A stretch of DNA of 64,000 bases from Rotaria macrura. Lineage: Eukaryota > Rotifera > Eurotatoria > Philodinida > Philodinidae. The translations under genes and the position numbers were made by a program. Under the pieces are notes generated by a model. That model did not search any database and had not been told where the DNA came from. It saw nothing but the letters and a program-made list of their open reading frames with translations. The stretch spans positions 1-64,000 of the forward strand of contig OENT01000392.1 of the NCBI GenBank assembly GCA_900239685.1, given 5' to 3'. Positions 37,437-48,999 of this stretch are shown here, in pieces; the stretch's first letter is position 1; each line of letters starts with the position of its first letter.

Positions 37437-39545
37437 CTATGAATTTTTTGAATTTAAAAGATCAATGTCTTTTTTATTGTCCATTGATGATGATGTTGTG
37501 GTTGAATTTGTTGTCTTGTCAAATGTTTTATTCATTTCTGTTAAATAATTTTGTAATGCTGACATTGCACCGACAATAGCCGGTGTACCAAAACCATGTG
37601 TAACTAATGAAAAATGCGTTAAATTTCGTTGCATTGATAAATCTAATACAGGTGCTAAACGACTATTTGTACCTAATGGTGAACGATCTTGTGATAATAA
37701 ATCAGTAAACTCTTTTACTAATTGCCTATGAAGAAAAATACATAATGATGTATATATGAAAATCAAAATAAATCTTCTTACTTTGCAGCTAGAATATTTT
37801 GCTTTCGTTTTGTTATACCACATGGTTCTTGTAAATGATGTGTTGCATTATATTGACGATTGGTATATTCAGCACATTGACGTGCTGGAAATTCTTGATC
37901 ACATACATAATGAAAATCACGTGCTAGATGAGCAGCTTCACCTTAAATTAAACGTTAAATTGAAGAAGAACAAAAGAAAACAAACTATATTTAATAAACC
38001 TTCAACGAGTGATGTTAATAAGGTAACTGTTGCTGCCTTACGTCTTCCAGCTGGTAGATTAACACCAATTTTTTCAAGTTTCTCACGTAATATTCTTCCA
38101 CCATTTTTTGATTTTGCTCTAAGATAAACAATATTTGATTGAAATAATAACAAATGAAAATAAAAATGAAAGCTTAAAGAAATACCTTCGCAATATTCCT
38201 CCAAGTAACGATGCATTTAGACATTCCGGTGGTGAAAGACGTCTTTGAACTTCAGCCACACATACTTTGTATTTAGAATTTGAACTTAACAATGACAATC
38301 GTCCGGGTACGCTACAAAATACATCTGTGGGAGCTAATGGTCCATTACCAGCACCTAAGTTTAATTGAATACCCTCCTTTGTATCACTACGACGTGGATC
38401 TATGTGTAGATATATGTGAAATAAACGTAGTTTCATTTCGTGTTACTTTCTTTTCTTTTACCTCTTTGAAATGATGTTCGATAATGTTCAGAAAATGCTT
38501 GCGGAACATTATCATCAAGACCTGGCACCTAGATAATATTCAATGGATTAAAAATTGCGACAAATGACAGTAAACCTTGAATCAATTCTTTGTAGAAAAA
38601 GACAAGTCTTACTCGAAAAGCTGCTCCACTCGTTGAATCACTACCTAATAAACCACTTCGATAGAGTTGTAACGATTCAGGATCGAGTACCATAGCATGA
38701 CGTGAATAATACGATGCAGCATATTCAGCATAGGCACCATAAGGATGACTTAATTGTGCTGCTGTTTCATCGATATTTACATTTGATGAACGTACAAGTG
38801 AATTGTATGATTGTGATACTTGATTACCGGTATAGGGTGGTGGTGATGATGATGATGTATAATCAAGATTATGTGAATGATTGGATTGTATTTGATCAAA
38901 TGGATGTTGATGTGAATGATGTGGTACACTTGGAAATGGTGGCGGAAAATACGGTGGTTGAAAATCAACTTGGCCCGAATTTGATGAAACAGGTATTGAG
39001 GATGATGATGCTTGTGTATGTGTTCGATTTGGTATTTGTGAAACATTACCGAAATTATTTGATCGATCCTATGAAATTCAATAGATACACGACCATACTT
39101 TTCTGTTAAGCAATCCTATATCAGTAGATCTATTCAATGTTGATAACTCATAGTAAAATGTGTACACTGTCAAATGTAGAAATGAATGTTAACCAAATTT
39201 CTTTTAATATGATAAATTTAGACGGATGAAAACATTTTTTTTTCTCCTATTCAAAATAGTACTGTCTTAAGAAAATGCTTCACACTTCTAATGAACATCG
39301 AATATTCTTCTATAACCATGATTCTTCTATTGAATTCTTATACGAGATACATATATGAGATACCTTATCGTCTATATCCGTAAATATACATATGACATCT
39401 GTGTACAATGAATAAAAACATTATTTCTCTCTTATATTTTTTTGTCTATATATGTGTGTAGAACACTAGCTATTTCGATGGCAAGCCAATTTACCTGCCA
39501 GGAATTTTCGGCAAGATGATGATGATGAAGGTGATGAAATGACAT
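37437..39545 (-). CDS. TFAP2: Transcription factor AP-2 homologue, seven exons
   Basis: AP-2 factors are animal DNA-binding regulators of ectoderm, neural and germ-line development that bind GCCNNNGGC sites as dimers. Exons: 39545-39495, 39068-38613, 38528-38462, 38399-38186, 38118-38000, 37941-37782, 37725-37437. All have GT-AG borders and frames stay intact, giving 451 residues. The N-terminus is His-rich ([17 protein letters not shown]). Exon 2 holds the transactivation region with [13 protein letters not shown], the family's PPxY motif. The core starts at [19 protein letters not shown] and continues with [37 protein letters not shown] and [20 protein letters not shown] (basic part). The helix-span-helix dimerisation part includes [15 protein letters not shown] and [20 protein letters not shown]. 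This is the usual family size. It follows the single invertebrate AP-2 type; paralogue assignment is not attempted. Confidence 0.94.
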
Positions 39546-39632
39546 CAGACGACCGCTGGCGGATGTATTCGTACAATGTGTAATGCTATGCAAACGCCGC
39601 TCGCCTCAAATCGTGTACATAGACCGAACGAT

Positions 39633-39664
<32 letters not shown>

Positions 39665-39960
39665 TAAAAGAAAAAAATTATGTCGATAGAAAAAGATAGC
39701 TAATGGGCGAGCGATGTATATGCAGATAGCGTTGTCGTTTGTATGCACGTTCTGGTGCCAATGTTGCTATTCGTCGTTATTATTTCTACACTGCCTTCAA
39801 GTAAAAAACGACGACGATAGAGAAAAAAACGAGAGAGCAAGAGAAAGAAAGTCGACTTCTTTTCTTTTTTTTTTTGGTTATTATTAAAAGTAGAATAAAT
39901 AATAATAGTCAAGGCAAGATTTTTTTCTTGTTCGAGTTTATAACGCGCATTATTTTATCA
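39546..39960 (-). promoter_or_regulatory. Presumed 5' UTR/promoter of the AP-2 gene with (GA)n tract
   Basis: The 400 bp upstream of the AP-2 start is higher in GC than the background and has a pure (AG)n run at 39633-39656, which is CT-rich on the gene strand. Such CT tracts are common in 5' leaders and promoters. No TATA box or initiator is evident. Assignment rests on position only. Confidence 0.3.
39633..39656. repeat. (AG)n microsatellite
   Basis: Pure dinucleotide run seen directly, about 90 bp upstream of the AP-2 start codon on the opposite strand orientation. Confidence 0.9.
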
Positions 39961-42900
39961 GTAATAACTGCGTTTTTTTTTTCTTCTTTTTCATCTATTC
40001 GGATTGGCTGGTGAGGAAAGAAAAACATACTCGAAAGCGGATTGGTTATGTCAATAGATGATGGTTAGAAAAAGAACAAGGAAGAAGTTATATTGTTAAT
40101 CGTTTCGAAATTTTACTTCTTAAAAAACGTCTATCCAACAACGTTTATTGCAAACTAGGCATAAAATCTGCTTGAAACTAAACTTCGATAACTAAAATAA
40201 ATCTGCAATGAAACATATTTTAAATGAGTTGTTCCATTTCTCTCTTAAGAATGATAACATAAAACACAATCATAACATTCATCAGTGCTTGTTTCTGCTT
40301 GATCTTGATAAACAAGATGATTGGCTTCATATGCTGGAATTTATGTCGTACATTAGTTTATGTCTACTGATCAGATAACAACGAACTCGTTGATTGCATC
40401 TTAGTAATTTTGACGATGAATTTTTATATTGCACAAAAATAATACATACAACGATAGAAAACTTATTAGATACAGAGTAAATGAAACGTTATTTCAGTTT
40501 GAGTATAAGAGAATGGATGCACCAATAGTATAATCTTAGGTGCCATAAGCTAGGCGCGGTCATAACATAAAAAGAAATGAACGTGTGATAATTACTATCA
40601 TGAGTATTGTGTTGCATAAATTTGTGTAAGATCGATGAGTGCTACTCATGATCTTCTGGTTATGTCTCTAAAATATTCTTATTGACGATGAATCGTAAAA
40701 CATGTCTATATTTTTTACATGGCAGGTTCGTTTGTTGTAATTTGTTCTACGGCGAGATAGGCCCCGATATTTATGATATTATCAAATACTTATATTGAAT
40801 AAGTATAGATCATAGTTTTATAGAAACAAAATTATTCATTCAGTTTAGATATGAATCTGCTCTATTTGGAACAGTACGAGTTTTTTTATTGGATTGTTAG
40901 AATTCATGGAAAAAATTAATTGTTTCGTCTGTCAATGTCTTTTCTAATACATAGCTTTTGACTTTGATAGTAACGTCACAAATAGAGATGACTATTGTTC
41001 TAATGATTAATACATAGAATTTATGTTCGTTAACCATTTCTATCGTTGCTTAATGCTTACTATTGAAAATGTAGTGTGATGCCATTCATTTCGTATGCAA
41101 TACGAATACTATTTCTTAATATGAATTAAATAAACAAATTTGAATGATCGATGTGTTAATCTTTAAACAAAATAAAATTTCCCTAATTTTTCTTTTGGAA
41201 ACGAAAAATAGACTAATATACAAAGCTCGAGGTAAAATACAAGTCACAATGAGAAGAATATCAGCAATAGAGTTCGTTGATCATATGGCTGATGGTGCTT
41301 AAGGGCAAATGCAGATATTGTTATCATCATCATCATCATCATCATCATTGCCAATCGTCATCATCATGGCCAGTCTTCAAATACTTAAATGGGTTATATC
41401 AACAAAACTGTATGAACAGTATACGAACGAACGAATCGAAACACTTGAACTAATAGGATGTTGATTCAAGTGCTTAGCTTACCTGATCCGCCGGCGTTAA
41501 TGTCGGCAATACCTAACTTCTTTAACGTTAAAAAATAAATTGAAACGCATTCGTTCGTTTCTTTTACTCATTTTCCACTTGACTTGTCAATAGCAAGAAA
41601 AAAAGAAGAAGAAGAATGCATATATTCATACACACACACACACGCATATATATATATAACGTACATACTCAAACGTTTAGTGAGTAAGTAAGCGTAAAAA
41701 AATGAAACATGTTCTCGCATTTAGACTTTTAACGTTTCACATGTATGAGAACGAAATCTAACGATGTTCTTTTTCTTGTCATTAAACAAGGTCAAAAAAT
41801 ATTTCTATCTCATCATCATCATCGCCATTGAAATGACTGCTAGCTATAATTTCATTAACGGAACATGATGTCCGCCTTTTTTTGACTACATATCATAGAA
41901 AGAATCAAAGGTTTAATGTCAGAAGACAATCTAGCCTAAGGCTTCAAGAATGCAATAGGCTTCTGCTTCATCTTCTTTGTATTCATTTGACCGGCTGGAA
42001 TCTTTCACACGGAAGCATATGTATTTATGCAAGTGAAAAGCAAATTGCTCGTTTATAATTCATCTAAGTGATGATATTCTTGTTTTATTGTTTTACAAGT
42101 TCAAAACATATTAGAATAATAGAGAATCACGAAAGGAAAAAACAAAACATTGTCAATCAATAAGATTAATTGATATTGATATTCGTTCATATGAATGGAA
42201 AAACGAAACACATAGGCAAACTTTTGCTCTATGAAATGTTTAATCGAACGATATGCTGTTTTCTATTTATTTATCAGAGTGATAGATACGGATCTGTTCT
42301 CGAATATGAGAAACGCATTGGAGAATAAGTAAATATTTAATTCTTTATTCTACTATTGATTCTTAATGAAAATGTTCTCGAATTTTTGTTGTCTACGTTA
42401 ACAACAAGCAGTTAGTTCGAGCGAGTAATATCTGTTTTCGTAAAAAACTTCCTTTTAATATCGTATTTGAGAAATTTCGAAAAAGTTTTATTGTAGTTCA
42501 ATCAATTCTTTCTCTATCTAAAAGAGTATTTGAAAAAATAAGTAATGCCCTTCGCTTGTCGGATACGAAGGAGAACAATGCCTGTAAGTTACGGATCATT
42601 TTGTGCGGTATCAAATTTGATATACTTATTCTCTGCATAGAAGATACTTTGCTAGATACTAGTGTCTGATATGATCGTGTGATAGAATCAAAATTAAAAT
42701 ATTGTAAAATGATAGTCGACGAAGAATTCCCGGGTTGTAGGTCTAGCGCTTTTTTTTCTGATATTCGATAGATACTGTCAATAAATAATATTTTAGCAGT
42801 AAATATCAGTAGTAGTCTTCACACATGCCGACAATTTTATCCAATTGGAATATTCCCTAGTCGATATTCGTAATACCGATAAGAGTGTCAACTTGAAATG

Positions 42901-45900
42901 AAATGAAATCGATTTATATAAATTTCATATATGAAAATGAAAGAAAATTGAAAACTTGTATAGACTTTTAATTAGATTCATTATGCAAGCTTTTCATCTC
43001 AGTTTCTTTTTATTGATAACTATTAGTTGAATGTGAGTACTTGATAAAGTAAAATTTAATACGACAAAATTGACATTTTTATTAACTGTATTTACACTAC
43101 ATAAGAAGATTCTGCTGATGGCTTATGTCGAGGAAATCATTTATCATTCTTAATTATTACTGCAGAGAATGGAAAATGTTAATGGAACTGTGCATTTCGA
43201 TCGTTGTTTTAGGTTCAAGAATTATTGCAGATATTACTGAATCGATTGCTTATTTAATTATTCCAATTCATGATACTATCTATCTTTCGATTTTCTTTAT
43301 TCGACTTATATATGAAAATTTTACTGACATTTTGCAGCTCAAATTTGAAGAACAATAAAAGAACGGAAATTGTATACAATTGTAGACATAGTAAAATATA
43401 ATCTATGGAAAGTTAAAATTCGTTGAAACTTATTCATAGAACAATTCGATGTTCATTACTTGTATCATTTGGATTCTACACCAGTCGACTGGATAAATAG
43501 TTGATTTAAGGGCCCCCGTATCTCAAAAATCTCTTGTTTCCCAGAACACTAAATCTTACTGAAATTTTTACTGAATATGAACTTGACCTGTGACAGTTCT
43601 CAGTAGAAATTGGAGCTCATAGTAGGTAGTTCTTACCGAGTTACCGTAACATTAACGGTCAAAAGGTAGGTGTCCGTGTGTCAGAGGTATTTTTTTCAAT
43701 TTTAACATGACACGGACCTCTGGATGATGTGCAACATGTAGAGAAGATCTGCCTCTACAACTAAACAAAGCCGGGTTTTTGAAAAAGATTGAACATACTA
43801 GATTAGTTTTTTCTGAAAACTCGAACTTTTTTGTAAACAATTAGATTGAAAACAAAAATTCCGGCTTTGTTAGGGTGTAATGCTGAAGTTTACTTTCATT
43901 TAAAAACCTTCTAGAGCATGTTAACATTTAAAATGGCGAAAGAAATCTTTGACAGACAATCAGATAAAACAACAAGAAACGGTTTTGAGGAAAGCGCAAA
44001 ATAATTTTTCTTCTTGATTATCGCGAGTTTTTTGTTTAAAAGTGTAAGTGAAAAAAGCAGGGGGCAGTTTATCATAGATTATCGACTATGGTGAATCGAA
44101 TGAGCACATGCAAAGACACGTGTGACGTACTTTTCTTCCATTTGTAAGTGTTATCCACATGAAAAAGTAATAAAAAAATCAATAAATGTACCGGAATTTA
44201 AGGCCCGCCCCCCCCCTCCCTACCCCAAACCTAAAAAACCATTGTAAAATCAATAAATTATAGTGCAGTCGAAAGTAGAGATTATGGACTATATAACTAT
44301 GTATACATCTCGAAATCTATTTTTTGTCGAAAGTTCCTTTTTTCTCAGGTATTGAGGGGGGGGGGGCTGAAGAGGGGGCCATAACACAATTAAATCGTTT
44401 GACATTCATTTAAAATTTCATAGGAACTAGCTAGAGATCTGTGATTTTAATCGTTTAAAAGAGGAAATAAAATTGCATCGAATTCTAGATAACAGGTTTT
44501 TCTGAGACATTTTTGCAAAGCCCATCAACTAAATATTGAAAAACATCGAACCTGTTTAATTAATTTAGCAGATGGATTTTTCGTAGAAAAATTTGACTAG
44601 AACGCAAAGTAAAATATTAATCAGTGATAAACTTAGTTGCACATTTTAACATCAGACTTAAGTCGATTCTTGAGCTTTATTTAAAGATTGTGATGCACTG
44701 CTGAAAATTAAAATTCCAAAACGTACACATTACACAATGTTTTCTATTGTAGAAACTTCGCCGTGAAATCTAAGAATGCTTGTCAGAAAAAGCTCGTATA
44801 CAAGATTCGATGCAGTTTCATTCCCACTTTCAAGTGGTAAAAACTGCAGGTCCCCATCTAATTCCTATCAAATATGATTTCAAACTACTTAAACTTCTTT
44901 TAAATTGAAATGAATATTATCAATCTTCGAAATCGAGATAGAATATTCTTAAATTGTTGTTAAAAGTATGATCAAAAGAACCGATTGATTTCATAATACT
45001 CTTGCACATAAATTAAAACCAACAAGTCAACTTTTAATTTATTTCTCTTGTTTATTCAATGCGATTGATTCTAAGCAAAACTATGACAGAATTGAAGATT
45101 CATTTTTGATAACATCGTTCGATTCATCAATCATGTATATTTTTCATCTTGGTAATGATTATACACATGTTTCAATCATATTGCTGTCAAAGGAATAGAT
45201 TATAGTGACAGATTACAAATATTAGGGAATAATATCAATTTTATTTTTTTATATGAGAATGTTTTCGTAGACTGAAATTCATTTGAGATGTAGAATCATT
45301 TTCAGATGGCTCAAATTACATCATCATCATTTTTCAATATTTCTTTTTTTTTCGGTATGTGGATAAACCGTGTTTTAATAAAAGTCATACTACGTTCTTG
45401 AGCTGAATGATTTCCTATCGATGAAACGAAAAACACGAGTGCATGGTACTTTCAGTATCTGGTCGTTATACATCTACAGAGTCATACTTTCTATTTATAA
45501 ACTGCAAGCTATGAAATTTTTGACTATTAAATTGTACAGCTGTGTCATTTAATGCACATAGATAGATGTCTTGAATATCAGACACGGAAGTAAAACCGAA
45601 GGATGTCGCATGATTTTATCACAGAAGATTTCTTGTAATGTCATGATTGTATTGAACGAGTTTCTTCAGCGTATGAAAATTGTAAAAACAATGTTGCTGA
45701 CGAATTTCAAGACAATAGGAGATTCTTTTCTTCTTTCTTTTAAATGTACCCATCAGTTTTAAAACTAATATATTCTAGTTATCATTACTTCCTTCTGTCT
45801 AATTTACTATTGATGGTGTTTGGATAGTAGGTTGACAGTTTTCGTTGCATTTATTTTAAAATTTTCAAAAACTAAATTTCGCATGGTCAGAGAATCAAAA

Positions 45901-45994
45901 AAGAGTTATAGGAGTCCGTCGCAAGTTACTACGTCTAGCTTTTAAAATAAATATCATCGTGCAGAATATTTGAATTGGAAATAAAGCGTATTCA
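39961..45994. other. Six-kilobase gene desert
   Basis: No protein family or splice-supported exon was found. Simple repeats: (ATC)n at 41323-41349, and (CA)n followed by (TA)n at about 41631-41658. Two homopolymer-rich patches lie at 44203-44223 (nine C) and 44355-44380 (eleven G). The 77-codon frame at 43125-43358 is hydrophobic but lacks motif or splice support. Position upstream of AP-2 makes distal regulatory DNA possible. Confidence 0.45.
41323..41349. repeat. (ATC)n microsatellite
   Basis: Nine ATC units in a row in non-coding DNA upstream of AP-2; shorter ATC runs follow at 41356-41368 and near 41810-41824. Confidence 0.9.
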
Positions 45995-46561
45995 CGAGGG
46001 GAAGACTCCAAGTGATTAAAAGCTTTTGATTCCATGTTTTGCCCACTGGTAGGAAACCTATAGACCAGAATAAACTCCAAAGGGTTCCCCAGCTGAGATT
46101 GACATTGGACCGAGAGATTGACTTTTTAGTGGATTTTTCCTAAACGAAGTCAATTTTTCGATAAAATGGCCAGAGAAAATGTCATACTGAGACTACTCCA
46201 CGTACAAAATTTCAGAAGTTTTCAATCCAGTACCTCTGCGATATGCATTTTTCAGGCTTCCAGTGGTTTCCATTGCTACTGTATCAACCCTACATATTTT
46301 AGAAGTGGCATATCTCAATGGTAATCAATCGAAAACTTATGAAATTTTGTGCATGGTGTAGTCTCACTATGACCTTCATCTGGATATTTTAACGAAAAAT
46401 TAGCTTTTTTTGGGGGGAAATTCCACTAAAAAGTCCACATCTCGGTAAAATATCAACCTCAGCTTGGGAGCCCTTTGGAGTTTGTTCTAGTCTATAGGTG
46501 CCCTACCAGTGGTCAAAACATGGACTAATAAACTTTCAATCCCTTGAGAACCTTCCTTCGT
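45995..46561. repeat. Long imperfect inverted repeat (foldback element)
   Basis: Left arm 45995-46246 and right arm 46308-46561 are inverted copies separated by about 60 bp. Matching blocks, left versus reverse complement of right, include TCCATGTTTTG, CCACTGGTAGG, CCTATAGAC, AACTCCAAAGGG, GACTTTTTAGTGGA, TAATTTTTCG-like and ACAAAATTTCA. Identity is roughly 75-80 % by eye with few gaps. No target duplication is evident at the ends and there is no coding capacity. It is most likely a foldback/MITE-type transposon; transcription would give a long hairpin RNA. Confidence 0.7.
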
Positions 46562-48300
46562 CAGTGGACAAAGGAAATGATGACTCGTCGATTGATGTAG
46601 CTTTGCTATATTAGCAATGGGTCTTGATATTTTGAATGGGTAATATATTTGAAATTTTCTCTATCCAGTTTTCTTGATCAATTCTCATCGTGTTATCTAT
46701 TAGTGATTGATCATTGTAATATCTTAAATTGTGAGCAAAATTACGAAATACGTGGTACATCGATTCACACTGAAAAATAGATTACGTCGATGACATTGAC
46801 CAATTCAAATGTTTGACCATCAGGTATTGTTTCAAAAATACAAGAAACTTTCGCGTAATTCGATGCATGAAATTCTTAGCAAAGATTTTAGCTTCATATT
46901 TTATCGAAATATTCTCTCTTGAATGGATGGATCATTCTAGTATGTATAGATGAAGGATACCGATTTATATCTACGAACATAGATACATAGTACATGTTTC
47001 AATAAGTTTAAAATCAGTGAGAGACCATGTACTATTTGAATGGTAAGGGGTGCAATCAATAGAAACTTGTTCAAATAAAATAAGTAGACGTCAAACAATG
47101 ATTTTGTTTTTTATTTACATTGATCATTACTTTTATCAATATACTATCTTCATTGTTGTCATGCGATAATAGAACAATTGTTATTTAAAACTTGCACCCA
47201 TATAATATTATCCGACATAATCAGAGGATATAGAATAAATTTAGGACATCATACATTTAAGATGATCATACTCATAATAGAAGAAAATAATCGTATCGAT
47301 GATTATTCTAAGGAGAAAAATAAAAGATATTCAGCCTACTCGAATGATGACGTCGTGTACAATATGGACATGTTTTGTTTGGGCTACTGAAAAGTTTGTG
47401 TATTTCGAAGTATTTATTCTTTTAAAAAGAAATGCTTCATTAATTACTCTCACTTTTCATAGTTATTCTAATTCTTATTGTAATTATGAAAATTCATGCT
47501 TCAATACTTTTATCTTTATCGCCTATCACTCCAATAGAGATCACAAGATTTTTTCAATATCAATTTTTGCTTTTATTGACAATTATATACAGTAATAAAT
47601 AAGTCTAATAAATAGTAAAATGTGTAAGTTGTCGACTTTTTCCATTCTTAAGTTATTCTAGAAATGTCTATGATTATGTTTTCTGTATCTTACGTAGTAA
47701 ATGACCATTATGGTACAATAGTAGAGTACTGGCTCGATTTATGTGTCATATATACATCGAGAACATTTCATTGAGTTTTCTGGCAAATTTTATTGAACTA
47801 CTGTTATTACTTTTCATTTACTGTAAGTAGAATGAAAGAGCCAATAGTATGAACGCATTTCGATGATCAGTCAAGAAAAGGATCAGAATAGATATCAGAA
47901 TGAATACTTACTAGTTTTTCAACAATGATCGTTCATAGAAAGTGACATTTCAATGAAATCCTTTCAATCGCTCAATTGTTGAACACAATACACGGTATAG
48001 AATATTCTAAATGATATGAAAATCTTGACTATTGTTATAGAGAGAAATAAGAATCATATATATATAATGTAATTTCATTCGAATAATGCATGAAGATTCT
48101 TATACAGGCTAAAACCTACAAATAGTTGCAACTAAGAAAAATTTTCAATCATCTAAAAAACATTTGAGCACACTTCGAATTAGTTTGTCCATTCGAAAAA
48201 AAAGAAGTATTTATTTTCTGTTGTCTGCATTTTATTCCGAGCAAAATTATTCATCCACAAAAAGTTTTTCTTCTTAACACGTGTTTCTATTGCTTTTTTA
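46562..48300. other. Intergenic
   Basis: No supported gene. Overlapping frames at 47178-47595 lack family resemblance. A minus-strand AATAAA at 48236-48231 belongs to the CAP gene. Confidence 0.45.
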
Positions 48301-48307
48301 AGGATCA

Positions 48308-48972
48308 CTAAGCAGCTAGACTTGGACAAATAACGTTGGTATCAAAATGGCCTACATAATTTCCTCTCGGATAATAATTAGCCACGAAAAGAATACCATT
48401 TTTGTTAGTAACGCACACACCTAAACCAAACTGTCTTGTATTTGCCCAAACAACTTGTGTAAAATCTAAACATTGACTTAGATCTTTTTTAGTGCATTTC
48501 GATATTGAGCTATACCAAGCTGTAACTGGTGTGGCACCTAGAATCAAACATAATATTCACTTTCTACAACTCTATATATTTTTTCGTTTTCTACGAACCA
48601 GTATCACGATTACTATCAAACGGAACTTTGACGTAACTATTTTCACCATACTGTATCGTACCACTATGATTAAATTGATCTGTTGCTGCTAATTGTTCGC
48701 ACCAAGTTTGAGCTATTCCATCGAGTGTACTATTGCTTTCTAAACGTCCGACTCCACAGCCATCTCGATAGCTATTATGTTGATCGAGAGCCTCCTTACG
48801 AAATCGACTTAAGTCAAGACCTTGAATTGAAAAACAAAAATAAATAGAAATATGTGATGCATCGGAGTGATACTTTTAAAATTTTACCTGCATTTAAACT
48901 TTCAACTTGAGACTGAAGAATCACTGCTAATAGATAAACGAAAAATACAGAAAAGGTTTTTATTATTGACAT
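48308..48972 (-). CDS. Secreted CAP/SCP-domain protein, three exons
   Basis: Exons 48972-48888, 48820-48599 and 48537-48308 join in frame (phase-1 introns, GTAAAA and GTTCGT donors): 178 residues. Residues 1-28 form a signal peptide (MSIIKTFSVFFVYLLAVILQ). The CAP fold follows: ALDQHNSYRDGCGV helix, AQTWCEQLAATDQFNHSG with the first conserved His, YGENSYV with the conserved Glu, CLDFTQVVWANTRQFGLGVC (CAP signature) and FVANYYPRGNYVGHF (second signature). In the signature the residue before FTQVVW is normally His; here it is Asp, so one of the two cavity histidines is lost. CAP proteins (CRISP, PR-1, GAPR-1) are extracellular proteins with lipid or sterol binding in several members. Spacing and length resemble the GAPR-1/PR-1 size class. 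AATAAA 72 nt past the stop. Confidence 0.88.
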
Positions 48973-48999
48973 GATTTGTCAATGAATTGAAAAAAAGGA

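Noticed and set aside
38777-39046. His-rich minus frame and its plus-strand counterpart over AP-2 exon 2
   Set aside because: Out-of-frame reads of the Ser/Pro/His-rich transactivation exon; the true frame is supported by PPxY and splice continuity.
43125-43358. Hydrophobic 77-codon plus-strand frame
   Set aside because: No signal peptide, no splice signals in useful phase and no family resemblance; composition is what AT-rich random DNA gives.
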